This document shows, one piece after another, positions 15,245 through 22,560 of a stretch of 39,588 bases of DNA (position 1 is its first letter; every line of letters starts with the position of its first letter). Source of the stretch: Streptomyces sp. NBRC 110035 (GTDB lineage: Bacteria > Actinomycetota > Actinomycetes > Streptomycetales > Streptomycetaceae). The position numbers and the translations under genes were made by a program. The stretch spans positions 1 to 39,588 of the forward strand of contig NZ_BBNN01000055.1 of assembly GCF_000829695.1 (NCBI RefSeq), written 5' to 3'. The notes under the pieces are model-generated. The model saw nothing but the letters and a program-made list of their open reading frames with translations. It did not search any database and was not told the DNA's origin.

Positions 15245-16498
15245 ATGCGAGTGGTACGTGAGTGGACGGCACGGGTCAGAGAGTTCGTCAGGCAGCGCCG
15301 GGATCCGGTGGCCGTGCAGACGACCCGCTCGGCGGCCGCGGCGACGGTCGCGTACGTCATCGCACTGCGGCTCAGTCCGGAGGCCGCCCCGCTCACGGCG
15401 CCACTGACGGCGCTGCTCGTCGTCCAGGTCACGCTGTACTCCACGCTCACCACCGGCTTCCGCCGGGTGAACGCGGTGGTGGCCGGGGTGGTCGTCGCCA
15501 TCCTCTTCAGTCTTCTGGTGGGCCTGACCTGGTGGAGTCTGGGCCTGCTGATCCTGGCGTCGCTGATCGTCGGACGGATCGTGCGCGTGCACGAGTTCGT
15601 TCCCGAGGTGGCGATCAGCGCGATGCTGGTGCTCGGTGTGACGTCGGTCGGGGACATGGCGTGGGCGCGCATCCTGGAGACAGTGATCGGCGCCGTCGTC
15701 GGACTCTCCTTCAACCTGCTCCTGGCCCCGCCGGTATGGGTGGAGGAGGCCGGTGAGTCGATCGAGGGGCTGGCCCGGCGGGTGCGGCAGCTGATGCTGC
15801 GCCTGGGCGAGCAGGCCGCCGCGCGCACGCCCCACCACGAAGCGGCGGCCCGGCTGCACGAGGCCCGCCGGCTCGATCACGACATCTCCGAGGTGGACGC
15901 GGACCTCCGGCAGGCCGAGGACAGCCTGCGGCTCAACCCGCGGGTTCGCGAGGGCCTGCTGAACCGGATCGTGCTGCGCACCGGACTGGACACCCTCGAG
16001 ATCTGCACGGTCGTGCTGCGGGTGCTCGCGCGCACCCTCACCGACCTCGCGAAGGAACGCGAGCCGGGCCCACTGTTCCAGCCGGAGACGGGCGCCCTCG
16101 TCGAGCAGCTGCTGTCCGAGACCTCCGACGCGGTGGTCAGCTTCGCGGTGCTGGTCACGTCGAGCGTCAGTGAGAGCGCGGAGTCCGCGGAGGACCGGCT
16201 CATCGCCGAACTGCGGCAGGCCGCCACCACCCGCCACCGGCTGGCCCGGATGCTGCTGGAGGACGTGCGCGCGGACTCCCGGCAGTGGCAGCTGTACGGC
16301 GCGCTGCTGGCCGAGGCGGACCGCATCCTGGACGAGATGGACACCGAGCACCGTTCGCACCGGCTGATGGAGGAGCTGGACCGGCACACGCGTGAACAGC
16401 GGGAGCGCCTGCCGCGGATCACCCGGACGCGGGACCGGCTGCGCGTTCCCGGCCTGCCGCGCCGGAACCGCCGGGGCGGCTTCGGGCGTTCTCAGTGA
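15245..16498 (+). CDS. FUSC / aromatic acid exporter-family membrane protein
   Basis: About 417 residues. The N-terminal 170 residues hold several membrane helices: AAAATVAYVIAL, LTALLVVQVTLYSTLTTGF, VVVAILFSLLVGL, LGLLILASLIVGRIV and a further one ending LSFNLLLAPPVWV. The remaining part is a long helical cytoplasmic region rich in Arg/Glu/Leu with coiled-coil character, ending in a basic tail. This arrangement is that of the DUF939/FUSC family of putative aromatic-acid efflux proteins. Substrate and direction are unproven. The start could be ATG 15245 (GGAAG 9 nt upstream) or GTG 15251 (GAAGG 6 nt upstream). The next gene follows after 58 nt in the same direction. Confidence 0.85.
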   Translation: MRVVREWTARVREFVRQRRDPVAVQTTRSAAAATVAYVIALRLSPEAAPLTAPLTALLVVQVTLYSTLTTGFRRVNAVVAGVVVAILFSLLVGLTWWSLGLLILASLIVGRIVRVHEFVPEVAISAMLVLGVTSVGDMAWARILETVIGAVVGLSFNLLLAPPVWVEEAGESIEGLARRVRQLMLRLGEQAAARTPHHEAAARLHEARRLDHDISEVDADLRQAEDSLRLNPRVREGLLNRIVLRTGLDTLEICTVVLRVLARTLTDLAKEREPGPLFQPETGALVEQLLSETSDAVVSFAVLVTSSVSESAESAEDRLIAELRQAATTRHRLARMLLEDVRADSRQWQLYGALLAEADRILDEMDTEHRSHRLMEELDRHTREQRERLPRITRTRDRLRVPGLPRRNRRGGFGRSQ

Positions 16499-16556
16499 GG
16501 GAAGCCGGCGGCGGACGGGTACGCCGTGGGCACGAGCACACGAAGGGGGCGCGCGG

Positions 16557-17618
16557 ATGACCGACACCGGCGTACGGATCGACGGGAACACCTTGCGGCT
16601 GCCGGGCGGGGCGGCGGTGCGGTTCGTCCGTACGCTGCGGCTGCCCGAGACGGGGACGCACGCCCTGCCGCCGGGTCTGGGCGAGTTCCCGGTGCGGCGG
16701 GTCGCGGACTACGCGGACTCGGTGCCCGGGGCCTGGCGGGCGCGCGGCGGTGTGATGCTGCCGGTGTATCTGCGCGAGGCGATGTGGCTGAGCTTCGCGG
16801 GGACGAGTGAACCGGCCGCGCTGCAGGTGGGGGTCGGCAAGGTGTGCGCGGTCTCGGGACGCCCGTGGAGCGACCGCCTGGCCCGCTCGCCGCAGAACTA
16901 CGTGGTGGTGCCCCGTCAGCGCTGGCTGGACGGGATCAACTCCGGCAAGGGCACGGTCCGCCAGTTCGTGGCCGTGCCGCTGGGCCTGGGCGCGACGGTG
17001 GAGGGGCAGGTCACGGGCGAGGAGGTGTGGGGCGGCGTCCAGCTGCAGTCCTTCGCGCTGAACGCGGACGCGCTGGCCCGGTGGCGCCGGGCGGAGCAGG
17101 AGCGGCTGGAGCGGCAGCGGGCGGAGCAGGCGGCCCGGCCGCCGGCCCACAGCGGGGGGTACGGTGTCGCGCGCGCCGCGGCGGCGCCCGCCCCGGGCGG
17201 GGCCCCCGCGGCGTTCCGCGGCGCGCCCCGGCCCGCCGCGGCGATGGGTCTCGGGGCAGGCGGCTCCCTGCGCCAGGAGGTCCACCAGGACGAACGGCCG
17301 CTGACGGACTGGTCCGAGCAGCCCTCGGGGCGCGTGTTCGTCCACCTGGTGACGCCTCCCGAGTGGCGGCGCATCACGGGCGGGGCCCCGCCTCCGTCCC
17401 CGGTGGACCGGGCCGCCTACACCCGGGCGGGACTTCCCTGGTTCGACTACTACGACCAGGACGCGCAGGACCTGGAGCCGGCCGGCCCGCTCCAGTCGGT
17501 GAAGCCGGTCGGCGACTGGCTCGGGGACGACCACGAGCCCTGGCAGCCCCCGTCGCCGCACCAGGTGAAGCAGCTCGGGGACGCGCCGGGCCAGCCGGTG
17601 AAGGACGGTGACTGGTAG
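16557..17618 (+). CDS. Conserved hypothetical protein, two-part
   Basis: 353 residues, unrecognised. The ATG 16557 follows GAAGGGGG. The N-terminal part (1-185) looks globular, with MLPVYLREAMWLSFAG, VGVGKVCAVSGRPW and VRQFVAVPLGLGATVEGQV, and it has several Trp. Next comes a charged helix (about 178-198, WRRAEQERLERQRAEQ), an Ala/Pro/Gly-rich linker, and a C-terminal part beginning RPLTDWSEQPSGRVFVHLV, with many Pro/Trp and Asp. No membrane span or signal peptide is visible. Codon use is like the neighbours. It probably shares an operon with the FUSC-like protein upstream; function cannot be assigned. Confidence 0.75.
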   Translation: MTDTGVRIDGNTLRLPGGAAVRFVRTLRLPETGTHALPPGLGEFPVRRVADYADSVPGAWRARGGVMLPVYLREAMWLSFAGTSEPAALQVGVGKVCAVSGRPWSDRLARSPQNYVVVPRQRWLDGINSGKGTVRQFVAVPLGLGATVEGQVTGEEVWGGVQLQSFALNADALARWRRAEQERLERQRAEQAARPPAHSGGYGVARAAAAPAPGGAPAAFRGAPRPAAAMGLGAGGSLRQEVHQDERPLTDWSEQPSGRVFVHLVTPPEWRRITGGAPPPSPVDRAAYTRAGLPWFDYYDQDAQDLEPAGPLQSVKPVGDWLGDDHEPWQPPSPHQVKQLGDAPGQPVKDGDW

Positions 17619-17670
17619 CCGGAGGGCGTTGCGGGCAGGGGGCGGGGCGGTCGGTTGTCGCGGCGGCCGT

Positions 17671-18399
17671 TCAGCCGTCGCCGTCGGCGCGTTGCCGTTG
17701 CAGCGGGCGGGGGCAGGTGACGGCGCTCGCCCGGGAGAGGAGGACGTGCATGCGTTCGGTGAGCTGGCCGAGGTCGTCGGCGGGCCGGTGGAACGGGAGC
17801 CGTACGTCGCCGCCCGCGCGGACGCGTTCGATGCGCAGCGTGAGCCCATGGCGGTCGACGGCGAGCGGCTGGACGCGGACCACGCCGTGCAGGCCGTCCG
17901 GGTCGACCAGGCGGGTCAGCCGCTCGACCGCGTCGCCGTGGCAGTCGGCGAGGTGGGTCAGCAGCCGGGCCTCGGCCGTGGCCAGCGGGTCGGGTCGCGC
18001 CGCGGCGAACTCGCCCGGATCGACGACGACGGCTCCGGACTCCCGTCGCAGTACCACCCGGGTGGGAGAAAAGGCGAGGTGGCCGTCCTCGACGGCGAAC
18101 CAGCCGGCGAGCCACAACCGGGCACGCACCCTCTTGCGCACCGGGACGGGTGCGACGTCCGCGAACTCCAGTACGGCGGACGGCTCGCCGCGGGGGGCAC
18201 AGACCGCGGCGGTGAGCAGCGCGCCGTCCTCGGGCACGTGCAGCAGGATGCGGCCGTCGTCGGTCACGCTGTGCGCGCCGAACAGCTCCTCGCGCGAGCC
18301 TTCCGCGGTCACCGCGCAGGACCATGCGGTGGCGAGCACGGAGCGGGCCCGCTCCGCCGCGCCGGGTTCGGCCGTCCAGCCGTGCGTGTCGTCACCCAT
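17671..18399 (-). CDS. DUF2470 / HugZ-like split-barrel protein behind an iron box
   Basis: 242 residues. The N-terminal half resembles an FMN-binding split-barrel (PPOX-like): VLATAWSCAVTAEGSRE, DGRILLHVPEDG, VLEFADVAPVPVRKRVRARLWLAG. The C-terminal half begins LLTHLADCHGDAVERL, the start of DUF2470, which holds the conserved His. The same two-part arrangement is found in HugZ-type haem-degrading proteins, so a haem- or iron-related role fits. The ATG 18399 has AGGAGG 7 nt upstream, and directly upstream lies a 19-bp palindrome matching the IdeR/DmdR1 iron box (18414-18432). The gene is therefore likely iron-repressed. The frame stays open upstream into a TetR remnant, but start signals favour 18399. 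The exact enzyme activity is inferred. Confidence 0.8.
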   Translation of the reverse strand: MGDDTHGWTAEPGAAERARSVLATAWSCAVTAEGSREELFGAHSVTDDGRILLHVPEDGALLTAAVCAPRGEPSAVLEFADVAPVPVRKRVRARLWLAGWFAVEDGHLAFSPTRVVLRRESGAVVVDPGEFAAARPDPLATAEARLLTHLADCHGDAVERLTRLVDPDGLHGVVRVQPLAVDRHGLTLRIERVRAGGDVRLPFHRPADDLGQLTERMHVLLSRASAVTCPRPLQRQRADGDG

Positions 18400-18413
18400 C
18401 CTCGAACCTCCTA

Positions 18414-18432
18414 TTAGGTAAGCCTTGCCTAA
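18414..18432 (-). promoter_or_regulatory. Iron box (IdeR/DmdR1-type operator)
   Basis: The 19-mer reads TTAGGCAAGGCTTACCTAA on the minus strand, with TTAGG/CCTAA arms and an internal GCAAGGCTTAC core. This is an almost textbook actinobacterial iron-repressor site. It ends 15 nt before the DUF2470 start codon, overlapping the likely leader or promoter. Confidence 0.85.
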
Positions 18433-18484
18433 CTTATCGAAGATCGAGGCGCACGCCAAGCGGATCGCGCGATCCCGGTGCGAC

Positions 18485-18550
18485 CTTCGCACGGCCTTCG
18501 CGCGGCCTTCGCACGGCCTTCGCGCGGCCTTCGCGCGGCCTTCGCGCGGC
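18485..18550. repeat. 11-bp tandem repeat, six copies
   Basis: Six uninterrupted copies of CTTCGCRCGGC, with R being A, G, A, G, G, G in order. The array sits between the iron box and the TetR remnant. It is GC-rich, and no gene is supported across it. Its unit is not a multiple of 3. Confidence 0.9.
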
Positions 18551-18753
18551 CTGCAGAGGACGACAAGAGCCGGCTCACCCTGATTCACGCGATCACCCCG
18601 GAGACCCACAGGGCGACTTACCGGACAGAACTCCCTCCAGCGGCGCGGGGAGCCGGCGACCGGAGCCCGCCGACGAGGTCGTCCACGCGAATTCCGCAGG
18701 AGGCGGCCCTCCACCAGGAGGATCAGATCGGGACCAAGACCGAGGAACCTGCT

Positions 18754-18990
18754 CTTATCGCTCTTTCGGGACGCGAGCACGCCGAGCAGGGCGTGTGCGC
18801 ACAGGTCGCGCACCTGCTCCCGGCTCGGTTCGCAGTCGCGCAGCCACTCCAGGCAGACCGCGATGGTGAAGGCCAGCCAGCCGCGCACGGCGAGGCGGGC
18901 GTCGGGCCGTCGTCCGAGCACCGGACCGAACTCGGGGTCCCCCGCGAGCGCCGTCAGGATCTGCTGCTCCTGCGCGGCCAGAGCCCGCCG
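18754..18990 (-). pseudogene. TetR-family regulator remnant (C-terminal part)
   Basis: The minus-strand reading gives QEQQILTALAGDPEFGPVL, LAVRGWLAFTIAVCLEWL and PSREQVRDLCAHALLGVLA, the typical helical C-terminal ligand-binding half of a TetR regulator. The HTH N-terminus that should lie to the right is missing, and the frame instead meets a P450 remnant of opposite orientation near 18990-19011. No usual stop ends it; the same frame runs on to the DUF2470 gene. It is best explained as part of a divergent tetR-P450 pair whose middle was deleted. Confidence 0.65.
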
Positions 18991-19010
18991 ATGGACCCCA
19001 CGCACCCCCC

Positions 19011-19166
19011 ATCGGCCGGCAGTTCGCGCCGCACGAGGCGACGCTGGTGCTCGGGCTCCTGCTGCGCCACTACGCACTGCGGCCCGATCCGGCCTACCGG
19101 CTGCGCGTGACCGAACGTCTCACCCTGATGCCGGAAGGGCTGCGGCTCCGCCCTGAGCGCCGGACG
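19011..19166 (+). pseudogene. Cytochrome P450 C-terminal remnant (CYP102-like)
   Basis: The plus-strand frame reads IGRQFAPHEATLVLGLLL, then HYALRPDPAYRLRVTE and RLTLMPEGLRLRPERR. This corresponds to the L-helix just after the haem Cys loop and the terminal strands of CYP102-type P450s. The haem-Cys loop and everything before it are absent. After about 19166 the frame becomes Pro/Ala/Arg-rich and unrecognisable. No start codon with a ribosome-binding site is present. Position and orientation suit the partner of the deleted TetR regulator. Confidence 0.65.
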
Positions 19167-19408
19167 ACGGCGGCACCGGCCGGGCCGGGGGCGCCCGGGG
19201 CGTCGTACCCCCGGGCGCCGGCGGCATCCGCTGCCCGGCCGGGGCAGCCGTGTCGTGCGACCCGTCGGTCCGGTACCGGACTCCCGCCGCCCCGCACGCG
19301 GCGCGCGGGACGTCCCGGTACGCCGGAGCAGCCGGGGACGGCCAAGTCCCCCCGGCCCGCCAGGACATCCGACGTGCCCGCGCCGACCGGTGCCCCGCCG
19401 ACCCGGTG

Positions 19409-20239
19409 TCAGGCTGTCGCCGTCCAGTGCGCGGGGCGGGTGACCGACCCCGGCAGCGTGGTGCCGGCGCTTCCCCGGGCCGCGTTCAGCTGTGGCTGCG
19501 TGAGGAAGAACGCCCCGGTGAGATCGGCGTCCGTGAGGTCGGTGTCGCGCAGGTCGGCGCCGATCAGGTCCGCGCCCCGCAGATCGGCGCCGGTGAGGTC
19601 GGCGGCGATGAGGTAGGCGCCGCGCAGACTCACTCCGCGCAGGTCGGCCCCCTTGAGGCGGGCGCCCATCAGATCGGCGCCCCGGCGGTCCTTGCGGCGC
19701 CCGCGCACCCCGGACCGGGCCAGTTCGCTGGCCCTCAGCAGCAGCACGTTGACGTCCTGCCGGTGCGCACCCACGTCCAGCTCCGCCAGCTCCTGCGGAG
19801 TCCCCCGGGTGAGCCGCTCCGTCGTCTCCAGCGCACGGCGCAGGTCCGCGTGCAGGGGGCGGGCCGCGGGCAGGGTGAGCGCCTCGGTCAGGTACCACAG
19901 CAGTTCGTGCAGCTGCCGGACGACCGGGAAGACGTCGACCATGCGGCGGGCCCGCTCCGGTGGACCGGTGCGCCAGTCCTCTCCGCCGAAGGTGACCTGC
20001 GCGACCTTCTGCCCGGCGCCGAAGCAGTCGTACACCGTGCAGCCGCTGAACCCCTCCTGCCGCAACCGCGCGTGGATGCCGCAGCGGTGGTCCTCGCGCA
20101 GGTTCGGGCAGGGGCTGCCGGCCTGCTTGTCCACCGCGAAGGCGGCGGAGGCGGTGAACGGCAGGGTGACGCAGCACAGCCCGAAACACCGTGCGCAGTC
20201 ACCGCGCAGCTCGGTAGGTCCGGTCCTCGGTTCCGACAT
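19409..20239 (-). CDS. Pentapeptide-repeat protein with Cys-rich N-terminal domain
   Basis: 276 residues. The N-terminal 100 residues contain a Cys cluster: CARCFGLCC, CPNLREDHRCGIH and GFSGCTVYDCFGAGQ, which looks like a metal-binding domain (YkgJ-like CxxCxxxCC type). The C-terminal 75 residues are pentapeptide repeats of A(D/N)LxG form: GADLMGARLKGADLRG, GADLRGADLIGADLRD and TDADLTGAF, predicting a right-handed quadrilateral beta-helix. Middle helices link them. Some pentapeptide proteins protect gyrase; this one has no evidence for that. The ATG 20239 has no Shine-Dalgarno sequence but a TATGCT 7 nt upstream, so the mRNA may be leaderless. A start at 20251 is also possible. Read leftward, it follows the PIG-L gene. 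Confidence 0.85.
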   Translation of the reverse strand: MSEPRTGPTELRGDCARCFGLCCVTLPFTASAAFAVDKQAGSPCPNLREDHRCGIHARLRQEGFSGCTVYDCFGAGQKVAQVTFGGEDWRTGPPERARRMVDVFPVVRQLHELLWYLTEALTLPAARPLHADLRRALETTERLTRGTPQELAELDVGAHRQDVNVLLLRASELARSGVRGRRKDRRGADLMGARLKGADLRGVSLRGAYLIAADLTGADLRGADLIGADLRDTDLTDADLTGAFFLTQPQLNAARGSAGTTLPGSVTRPAHWTATA

Positions 20240-20246
20240 GCGGTTC

Positions 20247-20252
20247 AGCATA
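20247..20252 (-). promoter_or_regulatory. Putative -10 for leaderless pentapeptide gene
   Basis: TATGCT on the minus strand ends 7 nt before ATG 20239. The region that would hold the -35 overlaps the hairpin at 20255-20284, which weakens the call. Confidence 0.35.
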
Positions 20253-20254
20253 CG

Positions 20255-20284
20255 GAACGCGGGGCGGGTGCCCGCCCCGCGTTC
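20255..20284 (-). terminator. 14-bp hairpin after the PIG-L gene
   Basis: Bases 20255-20268 pair perfectly with 20271-20284 (a 2-nt apical gap, so the effective loop is larger). It lies 35 nt beyond the PIG-L stop and directly upstream of the pentapeptide gene. Confidence 0.7.
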
Positions 20285-20318
20285 GGGGAGTGCTTCCCGC
20301 CGGACCGTACCGTCGTCG

Positions 20319-21062
20319 TCAACGGGGGAACAGCTCGAAGGCGACCGCGGGCCGGTCACCGAACCGCCTGCCCGTCTCCTGGGCCTTGCCCGTCAGGAAA
20401 CCGCGCACGTACTCCTCGGGGTCCTGGTCGGTCAGGGCCTCGATGTAGGCGCGGTGTTCCAGCAGCGAGAGCACCGCCCTGTCCAGGCCGTCCGTCGCGT
20501 CCACGGCGTGGGTGGGGGTGTCGGAACCCGCCACCGCGACCCAGCGCACCCCGTTCCAGGGTTCGAGGCCCTGTTCGGTCAGTTCCGGGAAGATCCAGCG
20601 GTTGCCGGCGTCGCCGGCCGCGTCGAGCACCGCGCGTCCGACGGCCACGTGGTCCGGGGTGTTCCAGAAGGTACCGCCCCAGGTGTCCCGGTGGTTCAGG
20701 GTGATCACCAGCTCGGGGCGGTGGCGGCGGACGGCGGCGGCGATGTCCCGGCGCAGAGCGGTGCCGTACTCGATGACGCCGTCCCGGTGGTCCAGGAACT
20801 CCACCGTGGACACACCGACCACGGCCGCGCTCGCCCGTTGCTCCCGCTCCCGGAGCGGGCCGCACCCGGCGGGCGCCAGGGTGTCGATGCCCGCCTCGCC
20901 ACGGGTCGCCAGCACATAGGCGACCTCGCGGCCGGCGTCGGTCCAGGACGCGATCGCCGCGGAACAGCCGTACTCCAGGTCGTCGGGGTGGGCGACCACG
21001 GCCAGCGCGCGCTGCCAGTCGTCGGGCATGGGGGCAAGTTGAGTGGGTGTCACCTCGGTCAT
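20319..21062 (-). CDS. PIG-L family deacetylase
   Basis: 247 residues. The zinc-site motif AHPDD (residues 24-28) near the N-terminus is the family hallmark, and PDHVAVGRAV around residue 140 supplies the third His. The N-terminal Rossmann-like region reads WQRALAVVAHPDDLEYG and then VLATRGEAGID. Members such as MshB and LnmX-like enzymes remove acetyl groups from N-acetylglucosamine-containing small molecules (mycothiol, antibiotics). This one has no partner genes that name its substrate. The ATG at 21062 lacks a Shine-Dalgarno sequence; TAGTCT stands 6 nt upstream, fitting a leaderless mRNA. Confidence 0.92.
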   Translation of the reverse strand: MTEVTPTQLAPMPDDWQRALAVVAHPDDLEYGCSAAIASWTDAGREVAYVLATRGEAGIDTLAPAGCGPLREREQRASAAVVGVSTVEFLDHRDGVIEYGTALRRDIAAAVRRHRPELVITLNHRDTWGGTFWNTPDHVAVGRAVLDAAGDAGNRWIFPELTEQGLEPWNGVRWVAVAGSDTPTHAVDATDGLDRAVLSLLEHRAYIEALTDQDPEEYVRGFLTGKAQETGRRFGDRPAVAFELFPR

Positions 21063-21068
21063 GCCCGC

Positions 21069-21074
21069 AGACTA
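21069..21074 (-). promoter_or_regulatory. Putative -10 for leaderless PIG-L gene
   Basis: TAGTCT on the minus strand lies 6 nt before the ATG of the PIG-L gene, a spacing seen in leaderless genes. It sits just past the hairpin that ends the upstream gene. Confidence 0.45.
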
Positions 21075-21107
21075 GCCCCCACCACCGGCAGCGCACCGGG
21101 AATCCCG

Positions 21108-21144
21108 CGGCACACCCGGCGCACGGACCGTGCGGGGTGTGCCG
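21108..21144 (-). terminator. Hairpin downstream of the peptidase gene
   Basis: CGGCACACCC (21108-21117) pairs with GGGTGTGCCG (21135-21144), and inside it GCACGG pairs with CCGTGC around a single A; a 2-nt bulge separates the helices. It begins 12 nt past the peptidase stop, the expected terminator position. Confidence 0.75.
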
Positions 21145-21155
21145 GGCGTGCGGGC

Positions 21156-22457
21156 TCAGACCTCGTCGCGGGCCATTCCCAGCAGCCGGTCCAGTACCCG
21201 GGGGCCGCCCGCGCGGATGCCGTCGTGCTCGAACTCGTCGGTGACCCAGGTGCGCAGGCCGCGGATCGCCCGCGCGGTGCGCAGCGAGTGGGCCGTGTCG
21301 ACGTACATGTCGTCGTGGTAGACGGCTGCCACGGCCGGGACCTCGTTGGCAGCGAGGCGGGCCGGGTCGTACAGGGGGGTCCAGTCGGTACGGTCGGCGA
21401 GCAGTTCGGCGGTCTCGCGCAGCGGGCGCAGGGCGGGGTCGCAGTCGAACATCCAGGGGTGCACGGACTCCCCGGTGAACAGCAGCGGCCCGTTGCCCGC
21501 GAGGGCCCTCGCCGCGTCGAACCGCGGGAACTCGGCCCGGACCCGTTCGGCCGACCAGGCGGTGGGCCGGGCGTCCTGGCCGTAGATCGGCTCGTGGACG
21601 AGTGCGTACAGGGGGTGGCCCGCGTACGAGAGCAGGCTCTGCGCCTGCTCCTGGAACGCGTCGGAGAGCGCCGGGCCCGCCGGGGTGGGGACGAAGGCGT
21701 CCTCCAGGAGGTGGTGCAGCTGGTGGCTGCCGTCGCCGCTGCCCAGCATGCGGCCCAGGGACTGGAACGCCTCGGCGGTGAGCCGGTAGCCGTTCGGGAG
21801 GACGACCTCGTGGTCGAGGAGGTGCTCGGCGATGCGACGGGCGCGTTCGACGTCCTGCGGATAGCGGGCGTAGTGGGCGGCGACCTTGCGCTCGATGCGC
21901 GGGTAGGCCGCCCGGTAGACGTCGTCGGCGTGGGCGTCCAGGGAAGGCAGGCCACCGGTGATCACGGCGGTCTCGAGGCCCTCGGGTGCCGTGGAGAGGT
22001 AGGCGACGGTGCAGAATCCACCGAAGCTCTGGCCGAGGACGGTCCAGGGGGCGCCGCCGGTGACCTGGGGGCGGATCGCCTCACAGTCGCGGACGATCGA
22101 GTCGGAGCGGAAGCGGGCGAGGTAGTCCGCTTGCTCGGCGGGGCCGCCGCGCAGCGGGAGCGTCTGCCGGTTGGCGGGGGTGGAGCTGCCGGTGCCGCGC
22201 TGGTCGAGCAGCAGGACGCGGTACTCCTTCAGGGCCCGGCCGAGCCAGGACGGCTTCCCGACGAATCGGTTCGCCCCGAATCCGGGGCCGCCCTGGAGGT
22301 ACAGCAGCCACGGCAGGTCATGGCCCGCCCGGTCGCCGGCGACGACCTCACGTGCGTACAGCTCGACCGTCTCCCCCGAGGGCACGTCGTGGTCGAGGGG
22401 GACGGTGAAGCGGCGGTCGGTGAGGACGACGCCGGGCTGGCGGTAGCTGACGGTCAA
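21156..22457 (-). CDS. Alpha/beta hydrolase, proline iminopeptidase type
   Basis: 433 residues from a TTG at 22457 with GGGAG 5 nt upstream. The oxyanion region is LLYLQGGPGFG, followed by VLLLDQRGTGSS. The nucleophile elbow is GQSFGG, and the C-terminal triad region reads YHDDMYVDTAHS with likely Asp and His. These are features of peptidase family S33 (prolyl aminopeptidase), which cleaves N-terminal Pro from peptides. No signal peptide is present, so it is probably cytoplasmic. An upstream in-frame ATG-like start lacks a ribosome site. It lies downstream of the LacI-type gene in the same direction, spaced by 103 nt, but nothing suggests it belongs to the rhamnose system. Confidence 0.9.
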   Translation of the reverse strand: MTVSYRQPGVVLTDRRFTVPLDHDVPSGETVELYAREVVAGDRAGHDLPWLLYLQGGPGFGANRFVGKPSWLGRALKEYRVLLLDQRGTGSSTPANRQTLPLRGGPAEQADYLARFRSDSIVRDCEAIRPQVTGGAPWTVLGQSFGGFCTVAYLSTAPEGLETAVITGGLPSLDAHADDVYRAAYPRIERKVAAHYARYPQDVERARRIAEHLLDHEVVLPNGYRLTAEAFQSLGRMLGSGDGSHQLHHLLEDAFVPTPAGPALSDAFQEQAQSLLSYAGHPLYALVHEPIYGQDARPTAWSAERVRAEFPRFDAARALAGNGPLLFTGESVHPWMFDCDPALRPLRETAELLADRTDWTPLYDPARLAANEVPAVAAVYHDDMYVDTAHSLRTARAIRGLRTWVTDEFEHDGIRAGGPRVLDRLLGMARDEV

Positions 22458-22560
22458 CGGGGCTCCCGGGGCGAACGGACGGACGGACCGCGGCCCAGTC
22501 CAGCACACGGCCGTCCGGCTGTCGGCGTCGGGGCCACGACATGCGTACAGGACCCGCGGG

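Noticed and set aside
17671..19077. One long 468-codon protein joining TetR-like and HugZ-like parts
   Set aside because: An iron box, the AGGAGG site and the ATG at 18399 all mark an internal start, and the region between holds an 11-bp tandem repeat. The open frame is explained by high GC and loss of the TetR stop.
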